64,000 nucleotides of DNA from positions 124,001-188,000 of the forward strand of contig JAGFJJ010000031.1 of the NCBI GenBank assembly GCA_024102815.1, in the 5' to 3' direction. Each line of letters starts with the position of its first letter. Positions within the stretch are counted from its first letter, which is position 1. Position numbers and translations under genes: made by a program. The stretch comes from Phycisphaerae bacterium. GTDB lineage: Bacteria; Planctomycetota; Phycisphaerae; UBA1845. Below, piece after piece: positions 50,808 through 60,491 of this stretch. Under the pieces are notes generated by a model. The model saw only the letters and a list, made by a program, of their open reading frames with translations. It was not told the origin of the DNA and did no database searches.

Positions 50808-52274
50808 CTACGGAGTCGACATTGGCAGTGCGAACCAGCCTGCCGGAGCTGATACATTCGCAGCATCGCCCGGAGTCGTAACCGGTGGAATCGAGTCGAC
50901 AAATACCGGCCGTGTCGCTGCCGATTCCTCCGCAAAGGTCCACGCGTCGTCCACCATCCCCCATGCGTACCGCCGCGGCTGGCGGATGGCTTCAACGAGC
51001 GTGACGTCCGGCCGCATGCCGTGAACACGCTGAAAGTAGACCATCGGTGCGAATTTGTACCAGTCGCAAACGGCCACCGCGTCAGGCGGAAACCGCTCCA
51101 GCGATGCGGTAACGAAGCTGGTTACGGGCCGCGCGGTTGACTGCGGCGGATGATCAAAGAGTCCGACAACAAGCAGCCACGCCGTAACGATAATGGGAAT
51201 CGCGGTTCCCGCTGCTTCCCAGAAACGTCGCTTCCGTTGTTGCATCCACGCGAGTCCGCAAGCCAGGAATAGGCAGATCAGGAAGTAGGACGGATTGATC
51301 ATCTCCTGGTAGTCCACCCACGGATGGCCGGTGAAGTAGAGGAAATTGCCGGCGAACATCAATCCCAAGGAGATGACGAGCCCCCGGGAGCGTCCCCAGA
51401 GCACGGCGACGCCAATCGCTGCTGGAATGATCCCAATCCATGAGAGCGAGGCGAGGACGTGCAGGCCGTGCTCGATCAGCCGGCCAAGATAGAAACCCGG
51501 CGGCTGGACCATAGTCGTACCAAATTGGGCTCCGCTGAGATAGCGGAGCAATCCGCCCAGAGTATTCGGGACATATTGCGTGCCCAGCGGCAGGTACGAA
51601 GCGGCGCGGAAGTAGTTCCAACTCTCGATCAGTGCTCCCGACGCGACGAACATCGCCGCCGTAAGCAGCCCCTGTCGCCATCGGATGGGGCGAACACCGA
51701 AGAACAGCACCAGGAATCCCGGGAGCATCAGCAGATTGGCGAGGCCGCTTCCCAGTGACAGTCCCAGCACCGCTCCCGCCGCCAGCCCGCGCGACAGGAC
51801 TGGCCTTTCCGCCCAGCGAAGAAACAGCAGCAGGCTCAGTGCGACGAAGAAGAGGTTGACGCTGTAAATCTCGGTGATGACCGCGGAACTCCAGATCGCG
51901 GGGACCACTGCCAGCACGCCGGCCGCTCGAGCGCCGGCGCTGACGCTTCCGGTCAGGCGAATCGCGATCAGGCACAGCAGCGCCACCGCGCCGGCCGTCG
52001 ACACGGCGGAGAGCATGCGCGTTCCGCGGGCGGGGTCGCCGAACATCCAGGCGAACCCCTTCCCCGTGAATGTATGGAGCGGGTAGCCGGGGGGATGCGT
52101 AATGCCCAGTTCATGGGCCACCAGCGCCAGTTCGGCTGAATCACCGGGCTGGACCTCGGGTGCCTGAGTTACCACGAAAAGCACGAGGGACAAGAGGGCG
52201 ATGCCCAGTGCCGCCCGTAAGGCGAGGGCGGTGTGAGCCGCCGGGCGCTCCGGTACATTCTCGGTTCGGGACAT
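50808..52274 (-). CDS. DUF2723 membrane glycosyltransferase-like protein
   Basis: This 488-residue protein has about ten transmembrane helices. The first external loop PGDSAELALVAHELGITHPPGYPLHTFTGKGF is the hallmark of DUF2723, a GT-C-like family that includes the animal O-mannosyltransferase TMEM260. The acidic residues there likely bind the lipid-linked sugar donor. The C-terminal soluble part (VCDWYKFAPMVYFQRVHGMRPDVTLVE) is typical too. The likely role is protein or lipid glycosylation in the envelope. ATG 52274; divergent from mnmG. Confidence 0.85.
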   Translation of the reverse strand: MSRTENVPERPAAHTALALRAALGIALLSLVLFVVTQAPEVQPGDSAELALVAHELGITHPPGYPLHTFTGKGFAWMFGDPARGTRMLSAVSTAGAVALLCLIAIRLTGSVSAGARAAGVLAVVPAIWSSAVITEIYSVNLFFVALSLLLFLRWAERPVLSRGLAAGAVLGLSLGSGLANLLMLPGFLVLFFGVRPIRWRQGLLTAAMFVASGALIESWNYFRAASYLPLGTQYVPNTLGGLLRYLSGAQFGTTMVQPPGFYLGRLIEHGLHVLASLSWIGIIPAAIGVAVLWGRSRGLVISLGLMFAGNFLYFTGHPWVDYQEMINPSYFLICLFLACGLAWMQQRKRRFWEAAGTAIPIIVTAWLLVVGLFDHPPQSTARPVTSFVTASLERFPPDAVAVCDWYKFAPMVYFQRVHGMRPDVTLVEAIRQPRRYAWGMVDDAWTFAEESAATRPVFVDSIPPVTTPGDAANVSAPAGWFALPMSTP

Positions 52275-52490
52275 GGGACCCGACGATATCGTCCGGCGCC
52301 CGCCTGTCCAGCGAAGGCATTCAAATTGGGGCGCAGCCGCTGCTCGATAGGAATGTTGGCATCCCGGTTTTTGCGATGATCAGTGCTGCAGTCTGATCCA
52401 GCCACCTTGAACAATCGCCTCCGTTGGCGATACCATCCCTCGCCGGGAGTCACGGAATCCATCGATCCAACAGGGGGTGGTTGTTCAAGG

Positions 52491-54416
52491 GTGCGCAATA
52501 CGTACGACATCATCGTCATCGGAGGCGGACACGCGGGCATCGAGGCCGCTTGGGCGGCGGCGCGCGCGGGAGCCGAAGTTGCCCTGGTCACGATGCAGCG
52601 CGAGGCCATCGGGCGGATGTCTTGCAACCCGGCGATCGGCGGGATCGGCAAGGGGCAAATGGTCCGGGAGGTCGACGCCCTCGGTGGGCTGATGGGCCTG
52701 GCCAGCGACGCCGCCGGCATTCAGTTCCGCATGCTCAACCGTCGCAAGGGGCCGGCGGTCTGGGCTCCTCGCGCCCAAGCCGATCGTCACGGCTATCCGC
52801 ATGTCGTCCAGGAGCTCCTCTGCCGGGCCCGATCACTGGAGATCATTGAAGGATCGGTCGAGCAAATCTTGGCCGACGAGATCCCCTCAGATGATCTCGA
52901 CGTATCTCCCGAAATTGCGTCTTCGTCGGGTGATTGCGCCACCTCCACGCGCGGGCCCAAGCACCGCGTCAGGGGCCTAATCCTTGCCGACGGCCGGAGG
53001 CTCAACGCTCGGGCGGTCATTGTCACCACCGGTACGTTCCTTCGGGCGCTGATGCACTGCGGACCGCAGAGGGTTGAAGGTGGGCGTGTTGGGGAACAGA
53101 GCGCGGTGGGGCTCAGCGATTCATTACGATCGCTGGGGTTCGAACTCGGGCGACTCAAAACCGGAACGCCGCCCCGGGTTCATCGGGACTCGATTGATTA
53201 TTCCCAGGTCGAGGTGCAGTACGGAGACGAGTTTCCCACGCCGTTCTCCGCGATGACCGACGCCATTCTCCAGCCGCAGGTCAACTGCTGGATTACCTGG
53301 ACGAATGAGGAAGTCCATGTCCCAATCCGCGCCAATCTGCACCGTGCTCCGATGTACAGCGGGCAAATCGAATCGCGCGGCCCGCGATATTGCCCGAGTA
53401 TCGAGGACAAGGTGGTGCGCTTTGCCGACAAGTCCCGGCACCAGGTCTTCCTTGAACCGGAGGGCTACGACAACGAGCGCGTGTACTGCAACGGCATCAG
53501 CACATCCCTCCCGGGTGACGTCCAGGATGACATGGTCCGCCGGATTCCGGGTTTGCAGCAGGCACGGATTCTCCAATACGGGTACGCCGTCGAATACGAC
53601 TTCGTCCCCACGCACCAGACGAAGTCGTCGCTGGAGACCAAGCTCGTTTCGGGGCTTTTCCTGGCGGGACAGATCAACGGAACGAGCGGGTACGAAGAAG
53701 CAGCCGGTCAGGGGATCGTTGCCGGAGTTAACGCGGTTCAGTTTCTTCGTGACGCCGAGCCGCTGGTCCTTCGTCGGGATCAGGCCTACATCGGCGTCAT
53801 GATCGACGACCTCGTGACCCGCCCGCCGACTGAACCCTATCGGATGTTCACATCCCGGGCCGAGTTTCGTCTCCTGTTGCGGTCCGACAATGCCGACGAG
53901 CGCCTGACGCCGGTCGGCCGTCGCTTGAGGCTCGTTGATGATATTCGTTGGGAGCGCTTCACGGAGCGGGAGGCGCTTGTCGACGAGCTGGAGCAGCGGC
54001 TTGGTTTGTCCCGAGGCAACGCGCGGATCCTCTCCCAGCTCTGCGGAAACGAAGAGGATCTTGCGGTCGCCGCCCGACTCCTTGGGTCCGGGCCTTCCCG
54101 ACCTGTCTGCAGCGATGTTTTGGAGCGTGTATTGATCGGCGTCCGTTATCGCGGCTACGTCGATCGCCAGGCGCGGCACGTCGAGCGGATGTCACGCCTG
54201 GAGTCCATGGTGATTCCGGAACGTCTCAACTACGCGAGACTCAGCGGGCTTCGGGCCGAGGCTCGTGAACGCCTGGCGGCAGTCGCCCCCCGGACCCTGG
54301 GGCAGGCATCGCGGATCAGCGGAATCAACCCGGCCGACGTAACCGTCCTTTGGGTGGCGCTGAGCGGCGGACGTCGCCGTCGACGGACCGAGGACGGTAC
54401 GGTTCCGGTGGCGTAA
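52491..54416 (+). CDS. mnmG: tRNA uridine-5-carboxymethylaminomethyl modification enzyme MnmG
   Basis: This 641-residue FAD protein (GidA) works with MnmE to add the cmnm5 group to wobble U34 of tRNAs. It shows the FAD motif IIVIGGGHAGIEAAWAAARAG near the N-terminus, NPAIGGIGKGQMVREVDALGG, KTGTPPRVHRDSIDYS, the CPSIEDKVVRF segment and FLAGQINGTSGYEEAAGQG. The start is GTG 52491 with AAGG directly before it; no ATG fits. A 40-residue acidic insertion near residues 125-165 (SSDDLDVSPEIASSSGDCATST) is unusual. MnmE is not in this window. Confidence 0.95.
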   Translation: MRNTYDIIVIGGGHAGIEAAWAAARAGAEVALVTMQREAIGRMSCNPAIGGIGKGQMVREVDALGGLMGLASDAAGIQFRMLNRRKGPAVWAPRAQADRHGYPHVVQELLCRARSLEIIEGSVEQILADEIPSDDLDVSPEIASSSGDCATSTRGPKHRVRGLILADGRRLNARAVIVTTGTFLRALMHCGPQRVEGGRVGEQSAVGLSDSLRSLGFELGRLKTGTPPRVHRDSIDYSQVEVQYGDEFPTPFSAMTDAILQPQVNCWITWTNEEVHVPIRANLHRAPMYSGQIESRGPRYCPSIEDKVVRFADKSRHQVFLEPEGYDNERVYCNGISTSLPGDVQDDMVRRIPGLQQARILQYGYAVEYDFVPTHQTKSSLETKLVSGLFLAGQINGTSGYEEAAGQGIVAGVNAVQFLRDAEPLVLRRDQAYIGVMIDDLVTRPPTEPYRMFTSRAEFRLLLRSDNADERLTPVGRRLRLVDDIRWERFTEREALVDELEQRLGLSRGNARILSQLCGNEEDLAVAARLLGSGPSRPVCSDVLERVLIGVRYRGYVDRQARHVERMSRLESMVIPERLNYARLSGLRAEARERLAAVAPRTLGQASRISGINPADVTVLWVALSGGRRRRRTEDGTVPVA

Positions 54417-54594
54417 TTCCAATAAATCGCCCAAATCCCCGCCGTGCCCAGGTACCCCCAGAACCCGGTACAGTGCCCCCGTCATCTTTTTCGTTGACCG
54501 ATGACGCCTCCGTATGTATCGTATAGGGAATATGGGGAAGCTGGCTAATATGAACGTCCGAGATTCCCAAGGCAGCCAAACGGAGGGGAGCGCC

Positions 54595-55176
54595 ATGGAA
54601 AACCATCGCAGCAAGACCGTTTTCACCACGGGCGAGGTTGCCGCCATCTGCAAAGTGAGCCAGCAAACGGTGATCCGGTGCTTCGACAGCGGACGCCTGA
54701 AGGGTTTCCGTGTGCCGGGTTCACGCTTCCGCAGGATTCCCCGCGAGTCGCTGATCCAATTTATGAAGCAGAACCACATCCCGCTGGATGCGCTGGAAAG
54801 CGGAAAAAAGCGCGTCCTTGTCGTGGATGACGATCCCGCCATTGTGGACATGTTCCAGGAATTGCTGGAACGGGACGGGCGGTTCGAGGTGGCCACTGCG
54901 AACTCAGGCTACCAGGCGGGCATTTTTACCGAGCAGTTCAAGCCGGATGTTCTGTTATTGGACTTCAAGTTGCCCGACGTGAACGGAACGGGGGTCTGCC
55001 GGACGATCCGGGCCAATCCCAGCTACGAGCACATCAAGATCATCGCCATCAGCGGTGTTGCCGATCCAGATGAGGTGAACGAGCTCATGGCGGCCGGTGC
55101 GGATGAGTTCATTCGCAAGCCGTTCGATATCAACCATGTGATCGAGCGCATTGAGCAGTTGGTCAGCGCCCAGTAG
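54595..55176 (+). CDS. Response regulator with N-terminal excisionase-type HTH
   Basis: This is a 193-residue protein in unusual order. A MerR/excisionase-like HTH (FTTGEVAAICKVSQQTVIRCFDSGRLKGFRVPGSRFRRIPRESLIQFM, residues about 8-58) is followed by a receiver domain (KRVLVVDDDPAIV, phospho-Asp in VLLLDFKLPD, Lys in FIRKPFDI). Most response regulators have the receiver first. ATG 54595 has GGAGGGGAG upstream; ATG 54514 is less likely. It partners with the histidine kinase gene that follows. DNA-binding target unknown. Confidence 0.85.
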   Translation: MENHRSKTVFTTGEVAAICKVSQQTVIRCFDSGRLKGFRVPGSRFRRIPRESLIQFMKQNHIPLDALESGKKRVLVVDDDPAIVDMFQELLERDGRFEVATANSGYQAGIFTEQFKPDVLLLDFKLPDVNGTGVCRTIRANPSYEHIKIIAISGVADPDEVNELMAAGADEFIRKPFDINHVIERIEQLVSAQ

Positions 55177-55207
55177 GTCATCACAGACTCCGGACAGCAC
55201 ACCGGGC

Positions 55208-57523
55208 ATGAGTACCACCGCCGAGTCCACGCGCCCTCTTCCGTCGCGTAATGACGCGCATGCGGAGCGACTGCTCGCGCAGGTTGATCGACTTCCGACG
55301 CTCCCGTCCGTAGCCGTACGACTGCTTTCAGTGACAACCGATCCCGATTGCCGCATGGAGGAGGTGGTGCGCCTGATCACGGCCGACGCCGCGCTCACCG
55401 CGGCCGTGTTGCGGCAGGTCCGACGGGCGGATCTGGGAGTGGCCAACCGGGCGATCACCGTTGACCGTGCCGTGGGGCTGCTGGGTTTTCGGGCCATCCG
55501 CAACCTGGTGCTTTCGCTCACGATTTATGCCGCGATCCCTTCGCCCCCCGACGAGGACAGGGCCAGACGGGCTCGGCGCGATCTCTGGAAGCACAGCTTG
55601 GCCGTGGCCTGCGCCGCCGAAATGCTGGCATCGGATACGCGTCCGAAGTCTGACGTGGCTGAGGCGTTTGTTGGCGGCTTGCTCCACGACATTGGAAAGA
55701 TGGCGTTGGACGCCGTGGCTCCGAAGGCATACGCGCGGGTCCTCGATCGCATGGAGCGATTTCACGGGAATTTGTGCGACGCGGAGCGAGAGGTCCTGGG
55801 AATTGATCACACCATCGCGGGAAAGCGCCTGACGAGCCGGTGGGGACTGCCCGCAGCCATCATTGAGTGCACGTGGCTCCATCACCACGTCTGCGAGGCA
55901 CTGCCGGCGGCGACCGAGAACCCGGCCTTGGTCGCCTTGGTCCAGGTTGCTGACGGACTGGTCCGACGGCAGTACATCGGTCTATCCGGATCGGCGGGAC
56001 ACCACGAGGTGCTGGAGCGGGCGGCGCGGCTGGGCGTGTCGCCGGAAGAGCTGGACGACGTGGCCCGCCGTCTGCCTGACGCCATTGAACAGTATTGCGA
56101 ATTCGTCGGGCTCGACACAGAGGTCAGCCGGACGTTGTACGCCGAGTCGTTGGAGCGAGCCAACGGTGATCTGTTCCGATTGAATAGTGAGCTTGAGGCG
56201 CGGAATCGCGAGCTTGCTCGCCGGGCGAAGTGTTTCGACATCATTCGCGATTTCGCGGCGGTTATCTCGGAGCAGAGCGAGCCTGCGGCAGTTTGCGCCG
56301 CCGCCGCGGAATCCATGCGCTCGGTGTTGGGCGTCGGCACGGTCGTCGTGATCGCAGCCGATGAACGAACCGGGCAATTTTACGGAGCGGCTGCGGGAGC
56401 CGCGGACTCACCCTGGCCTGCCGGATCGGGAACATTCGATGCGCTGGCGTATGGAGAGGCTCTTGCCTCTCTCTCTTCCCTCGCTCTTGACCATGCGCTG
56501 CAGCAGGCCGGGGGGGAGTTCATGCCACTGTGGCGATTCTGCACCGGCTCCTATCCGAACGGAACGTTGTGGCAGCTACCGCTCCCGCAGGCGGCCGGAT
56601 TGGGCGGCGCCGTCCTTTTCCAGAGTGCCGAGGATGACATCGGCGACCTTCGCGGGGCTACGGCCGAGTGGCGGGCGCTGGCGGGGACGCTTGCCTTGTC
56701 ACTGGCATCGGCCAAGGCGCGATACATTGCCGAGAGAACCAACGAAGAGCTCCTGGACGCGAACCGGCGGTTATACGAGGCCCAACGAGAGCTCGTGCGT
56801 GCCCGGACCGTGGATATGGTTGCGCAGTGGGCGGCGGGCGCGGCGCACGAGCTGAACAATCCGCTGGCCGTGATCAGCGGTCGGGCGCAGATGGAGATCG
56901 CCCAGACCGCGGAAGGTGATCCGCGGCGAAAGCGGACGCTGGAGCTAATTGAGTCCGAGGCGCGGCGGGCCTCCCAGATCGTGCTGGAATTGATGGATTT
57001 TGCCAAGCCCGACGCGCCCGAACCCGAGTCCGTTGTCGTGGCGACGGTGCTCGAAGCCGGACGGCAGCGCTGGCAAGCACGCTTTGACCTCAGAGACGGG
57101 CAGTTGGATATCCAGATGACCGACCGTGCCAGCACAGTCTGGGTCGATCCGACGCACCTGGAATCGGTGCTGGATGCGCTCATGGCGAACGCCGTCGAGT
57201 TTACGGACGTTTCCCGTCGCCGGATCGTGGTCAACTCGCCCTCGCGGTCTTCCGATGAGACAGTCCGGATTGTCGTCGAGGACAACGGCGCGGGTATGAC
57301 GGCGGAAGTTCTGGAGCATGCCTTCGATCCGTTCTTCTCGAGTCGCCCGGCCGGTCGTAGCCGGGGGCTGGGACTCTCGCGGTCCTATCGACTGGTGGAC
57401 ATCAACGGCGGACAGATTTGGATTCGATCCACGCCACAAATCGGCACGATTGTCACGGTCGAGCTGCCCGCCTGCGCCGCAGGCAGCAAGGCGCGTTCCG
57501 CGCACATCACCCCCGACGCCTAG
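55208..57523 (+). CDS. HDOD-GAF-like histidine kinase
   Basis: This is a 771-residue sensor kinase. Domain order: HDOD (residues about 20-230; RLPTLPSVAVRLLSVTTDPDCRMEEVVRLITADAALTAAVLRQVR and GLLHDIGKMALD, an HD-type dyad); helical linker; GAF-like domain (about 355-520); HisKA (phospho-His in WAAGAAHELNNPLAVISGRAQM); then HATPase (N-box MANAVEFT, G1 DNGAGM, G2 FFSSRPAGRSRGLGLS). No transmembrane segment is seen, so it is cytoplasmic. HDOD fused to a kinase is uncommon. It lies between two receiver-containing genes and likely phosphorylates one or both. Confidence 0.88.
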   Translation: MSTTAESTRPLPSRNDAHAERLLAQVDRLPTLPSVAVRLLSVTTDPDCRMEEVVRLITADAALTAAVLRQVRRADLGVANRAITVDRAVGLLGFRAIRNLVLSLTIYAAIPSPPDEDRARRARRDLWKHSLAVACAAEMLASDTRPKSDVAEAFVGGLLHDIGKMALDAVAPKAYARVLDRMERFHGNLCDAEREVLGIDHTIAGKRLTSRWGLPAAIIECTWLHHHVCEALPAATENPALVALVQVADGLVRRQYIGLSGSAGHHEVLERAARLGVSPEELDDVARRLPDAIEQYCEFVGLDTEVSRTLYAESLERANGDLFRLNSELEARNRELARRAKCFDIIRDFAAVISEQSEPAAVCAAAAESMRSVLGVGTVVVIAADERTGQFYGAAAGAADSPWPAGSGTFDALAYGEALASLSSLALDHALQQAGGEFMPLWRFCTGSYPNGTLWQLPLPQAAGLGGAVLFQSAEDDIGDLRGATAEWRALAGTLALSLASAKARYIAERTNEELLDANRRLYEAQRELVRARTVDMVAQWAAGAAHELNNPLAVISGRAQMEIAQTAEGDPRRKRTLELIESEARRASQIVLELMDFAKPDAPEPESVVVATVLEAGRQRWQARFDLRDGQLDIQMTDRASTVWVDPTHLESVLDALMANAVEFTDVSRRRIVVNSPSRSSDETVRIVVEDNGAGMTAEVLEHAFDPFFSSRPAGRSRGLGLSRSYRLVDINGGQIWIRSTPQIGTIVTVELPACAAGSKARSAHITPDA

Positions 57524-57572
57524 CTTGTGCTGCTCATGGCGCGCTCACTGCCCCGAAAGGGAGAGTGAGCCG

Positions 57573-58130
57573 ATGACGCCGCGCGCCCCCAAGATCATGC
57601 TTGTCGTCGGCGATCCGGCCCTGCTGGAGTTGATCGTGGCTGCGCTGAGTCGGCGCATCGACGCGCAGATCACCTGCGTTCCGGATGCGTCGACCTGCCT
57701 CGACGTGGAGTTGAGCAGTCCGCACGATCTGGTCATCGCCGACCTCGATCCGCCGAACGAGAATATCCTGAAGCTCTGCGAGGAGCTTCGCGTATTGAGC
57801 AGCCGACCCATCATCCTCATGGGCGGCAATCCTTCGCGCGACGAGACGCTCGCGGCGCTGCGCCTTGGCGTGCGTGACTTGTTCATCAAGCCGTTTCCCG
57901 TGGTGGAGCTGCTCGACGCTGCGGAACGGGCACTGCTCGGTCAGGATCTTCATCGCCGTCACGTGCAACGGCACCGCAAGCTGCGTGAGCTGGTGCGACG
58001 AATGGTTCGCGATCGCCGGGAGATGAATCGCCGCGTGGAACTGATCTGCCGCGATCTAGTTGGCGCCCATCGCCGCCTGGTGCAGCGCGTTCTTGCCCGC
58101 GAACAGACGCAGGCGGCGGCGAGCAGCTAG
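57573..58130 (+). CDS. Receiver-domain protein, partly degenerate
   Basis: This is a 185-residue protein. Residues about 5-125 form a receiver-like fold (KIMLVVGDPALLELIV, the Asp in LVIADLDPPNENIL and Lys in LFIKPF). The first acidic position is Gly (GDPA instead of DDxx) and the Thr/Ser after strand 4 is replaced (ILMGGN), so phosphorylation may be lost or unusual. The last 60 residues are a long basic helix (RHVQRHRKLRELVRRMVRDRREMNRRVELICRDLVGAHRRLVQRV) suited to coiled-coil dimerisation or nucleic-acid binding. ATG 57573 follows AAAGGGAG. It is placed after the HDOD kinase. Confidence 0.8.
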   Translation: MTPRAPKIMLVVGDPALLELIVAALSRRIDAQITCVPDASTCLDVELSSPHDLVIADLDPPNENILKLCEELRVLSSRPIILMGGNPSRDETLAALRLGVRDLFIKPFPVVELLDAAERALLGQDLHRRHVQRHRKLRELVRRMVRDRREMNRRVELICRDLVGAHRRLVQRVLAREQTQAAASS

Positions 58131-58146
58131 GCGCGGAGTGCCGCGC
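58131..58146 (+). terminator. GC-rich hairpin after the receiver gene
   Basis: GCGCGG (58131-58136) and CCGCGC (58141-58146) form a perfect 6-bp stem with AGTG loop directly after the stop. There is no U-tract. It lies between convergent genes. Confidence 0.35.
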
Positions 58147-58247
58147 GGCGAGTCCGTCCTCCAGCGCCATCCGAAAATCAGACTGCCAACGAACGTACCC
58201 CGTCTGGACTCGCTCTTTCGCCGGTGTGACGCAGGGCGCGGCCGTAA

Positions 58248-58655
58248 TCAACTCAGCCAAAGTCCCAACAACAGAAGCACTGTGCCGAGCAGGACGCAGG
58301 CCCACCCCGAGTTGGCCGGAGTGCTGACGGCGCGTTTCGCAGCGCGGAGCTTTAGCGCGCCCGGCCGATGTGTGTTTTTCGATTGGGCTCGAACGGCTTG
58401 ATCGATCAATGCACCGAGTTCTACGGGAGACAAACCAAGCTGGGCACCATATTGAATGATGCGGCGGCGCCGGGATCGGCTAAGCGCCCCGCAGCGGCAT
58501 TCAAGCTCGATCAGCGACCGGAAGACGGCGTCCATATCGACCGGACCGCTGCTGAAGCGAGCCATATCGCCGGTCCCGTCGTCGCTACCGGTCGATTCGG
58601 TCCGTATGGCGTGATGACTGCATCGATGATTGTCGCGAATCGGCTCCCGCTGCAT
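58248..58655 (-). CDS. Small single-pass membrane protein
   Basis: This 135-residue protein has a soluble helical N-terminal part (MDAVFRSLIELECRCGALSRSRRRRIIQYGAQLGLSPVELGALIDQAVR) and a C-terminal membrane anchor (GWACVLLGTVLLLLGLWLS). ATG 58655 has GGAGGGGGCTG upstream; ATG 58565 is an alternative. The helical part looks like a small interaction domain. Function unknown. It is probably downstream of the ABC exporter pair in the same direction. Confidence 0.55.
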   Translation of the reverse strand: MQREPIRDNHRCSHHAIRTESTGSDDGTGDMARFSSGPVDMDAVFRSLIELECRCGALSRSRRRRIIQYGAQLGLSPVELGALIDQAVRAQSKNTHRPGALKLRAAKRAVSTPANSGWACVLLGTVLLLLGLWLS

Positions 58656-58805
58656 CAGCCCCCTCCTCCTTCGATTCTAGGCACGGAGGGCCCTGGTTCT
58701 CCCATTTGAGTAGCAGACGAATTCGCTGGCGGGAATATGCGACCGGCTTGCACCGGTTCCGCGTTGCAAGCAGCCTGATTATCGGAAAGCCAGCGGTCGG
58801 GAGAA

Positions 58806-60491
58806 TCAGACTTCGACTCGCTCGAAATGGCGCCGCCCCAGGGACATGGCTCCGCGACCCACGGCGTAGGCCAGGACCATTCCCGCCAGACAGAGCAGGG
58901 CCGAGATTCGATCCGGCGGTGCGTCCTCGGCCAGATTTCCGGCGCGGTAGGTCGCCCAGCCGGCCATGACGAGAACGCCGGTCGCAAGAACGAGCGAGAC
59001 CATCAGGTTGATGGTACCTCCAAGGCCATTGGCGATGCGCGCCGGGTTGGTTTCGCGGAATTGGGGGAGCCGGGCGCCCAGTCCCACGCTGACGCCGCAC
59101 AGACCATAGCACATCGTGATGATCAGGCCGAAGTGCATCAGGGCCCAGGTTCGCTGCATGCCCAGCACGATGATCGCGGGGATCAACGCGGCTAGGCCAA
59201 CCGACATTGTGACGGTCATGGCGAAGGCGAACTTGGCCCTGAGCACGCTGCCTCTTGGCATGGGAAGAAGTCCGACGAGCCAGAGCGTCTGCCCCTCCAG
59301 CGACACGAGGGGGAACACAAACCGGCACGTAAACGTTGCCAGAATCAGGGTCACGGCGCAGAGATTGAGGTATGGGATCGCCAGGTACCAACCATATCCG
59401 GAGAGGTTGGCGCGCAACGTGGGCATGTTTGACAGATACAGGGCGAGCAGGCCGAAGAGAATGGCAAGCTGGCTCCATTGCAGCGGATCACGGAAGAACG
59501 TGCGCAGGTCCTTGGCGGCGATCAGTCGCAGCGGCAAGGGCAGATAGGAGAACAGCCGTCCGGCAAGCCCGCCGGAGGAACGAACCGCCTGGCGCCGGGA
59601 ACCGCCGGCGGCTACGGCCCGGTCGAGGGCATGAAACAACCTGCCGGAAACGACCCGGACCGCGATCCAACTGAGAAACAGCGCGTTCGCGGCCGTGACG
59701 CCGAGGTAGAGCAGGGCGTTCTCGAACCGCTCGTGCATAGCTTCATCGATGCCGGCTGCCACCCAGTAGTTGGGCATGAACGCGCTCTGCAGGATCGCCA
59801 TCCGGGACTGGAAGTCGCGGAGCCAGACTTCGATTTCCTCGTTGCCCAGTTGCATCGAACGGATGCCCGCAAGCACGAGCAACGCAGCGACCACGCCGAC
59901 GCCGACGAACAGGCCCTGCGAGACCCTCCGCGGGAAATACTCGGCCGTGAGCCAGGCCAGTAGCAGACCCAGCGACGCGGGGATCGGGATGAAAGCAATG
60001 AAAAAAACCAGGAAAAGGACATAGAAGAGTGGATTGTCCGTCTGCCTGGCCAGGGCGAGCATCAGTGGAATACCGAGCAGAACCAGGGCCCAACTGGCGA
60101 GGACGAGACTCTCCAGATATTTCAACGTGACGACATCGAGCGGTTCCAGCGGGGCGGAAAGCAGGTAAGCGGACTCGCTCTTGCTGAACAGCGCGGAATA
60201 GACGATGACCGCGTTGGACAGCGTCAGCAGAATAAGCATGGCCACGAAGAAGAAGTTGAATATCAGGGGAAAGGCGACTGTGGCCTCCAGCGGCGTGTGC
60301 CGCAGCTCCCGAAACACGCCCCAGAACATCCCGTACAGCCCGACCCAGATCACGGCGATCATTACCACGGAGAGGCTGAGACGCATGGGCGCTTCGTCAA
60401 CGGCCTGCAGGATGCGGTTTCTCACACAGCGGGTGCGCACCCTCAGGAGAAGTCCGAGCATGGGGCGGGTGGCAGGGGGGGCGTCAGCCAT
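58806..60491 (-). CDS. ABC-2-type exporter permease (large, 10-12 helices)
   Basis: This is a 561-residue membrane protein with roughly ten hydrophobic helices in two similar halves and a large middle soluble loop (about residues 210-340). The SKSESAYLLSAPLEPLDVVTLKYLESLVLASW segment is typical of the ABC-2 permeases that pair with ABC ATPases of the NatA/CcmA type. The 5' end overlaps the ATPase gene by 8 bases. The substrate is unknown. Confidence 0.85.
   Translation of the reverse strand: MADAPPATRPMLGLLLRVRTRCVRNRILQAVDEAPMRLSLSVVMIAVIWVGLYGMFWGVFRELRHTPLEATVAFPLIFNFFFVAMLILLTLSNAVIVYSALFSKSESAYLLSAPLEPLDVVTLKYLESLVLASWALVLLGIPLMLALARQTDNPLFYVLFLVFFIAFIPIPASLGLLLAWLTAEYFPRRVSQGLFVGVGVVAALLVLAGIRSMQLGNEEIEVWLRDFQSRMAILQSAFMPNYWVAAGIDEAMHERFENALLYLGVTAANALFLSWIAVRVVSGRLFHALDRAVAAGGSRRQAVRSSGGLAGRLFSYLPLPLRLIAAKDLRTFFRDPLQWSQLAILFGLLALYLSNMPTLRANLSGYGWYLAIPYLNLCAVTLILATFTCRFVFPLVSLEGQTLWLVGLLPMPRGSVLRAKFAFAMTVTMSVGLAALIPAIIVLGMQRTWALMHFGLIITMCYGLCGVSVGLGARLPQFRETNPARIANGLGGTINLMVSLVLATGVLVMAGWATYRAGNLAEDAPPDRISALLCLAGMVLAYAVGRGAMSLGRRHFERVEV

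Noticed and set aside
58743-58771. GCTTGCA/TGCAAGC inverted repeat as a terminator
   Set aside because: It has a 12-base loop and no U-tract on either strand; it could be chance.
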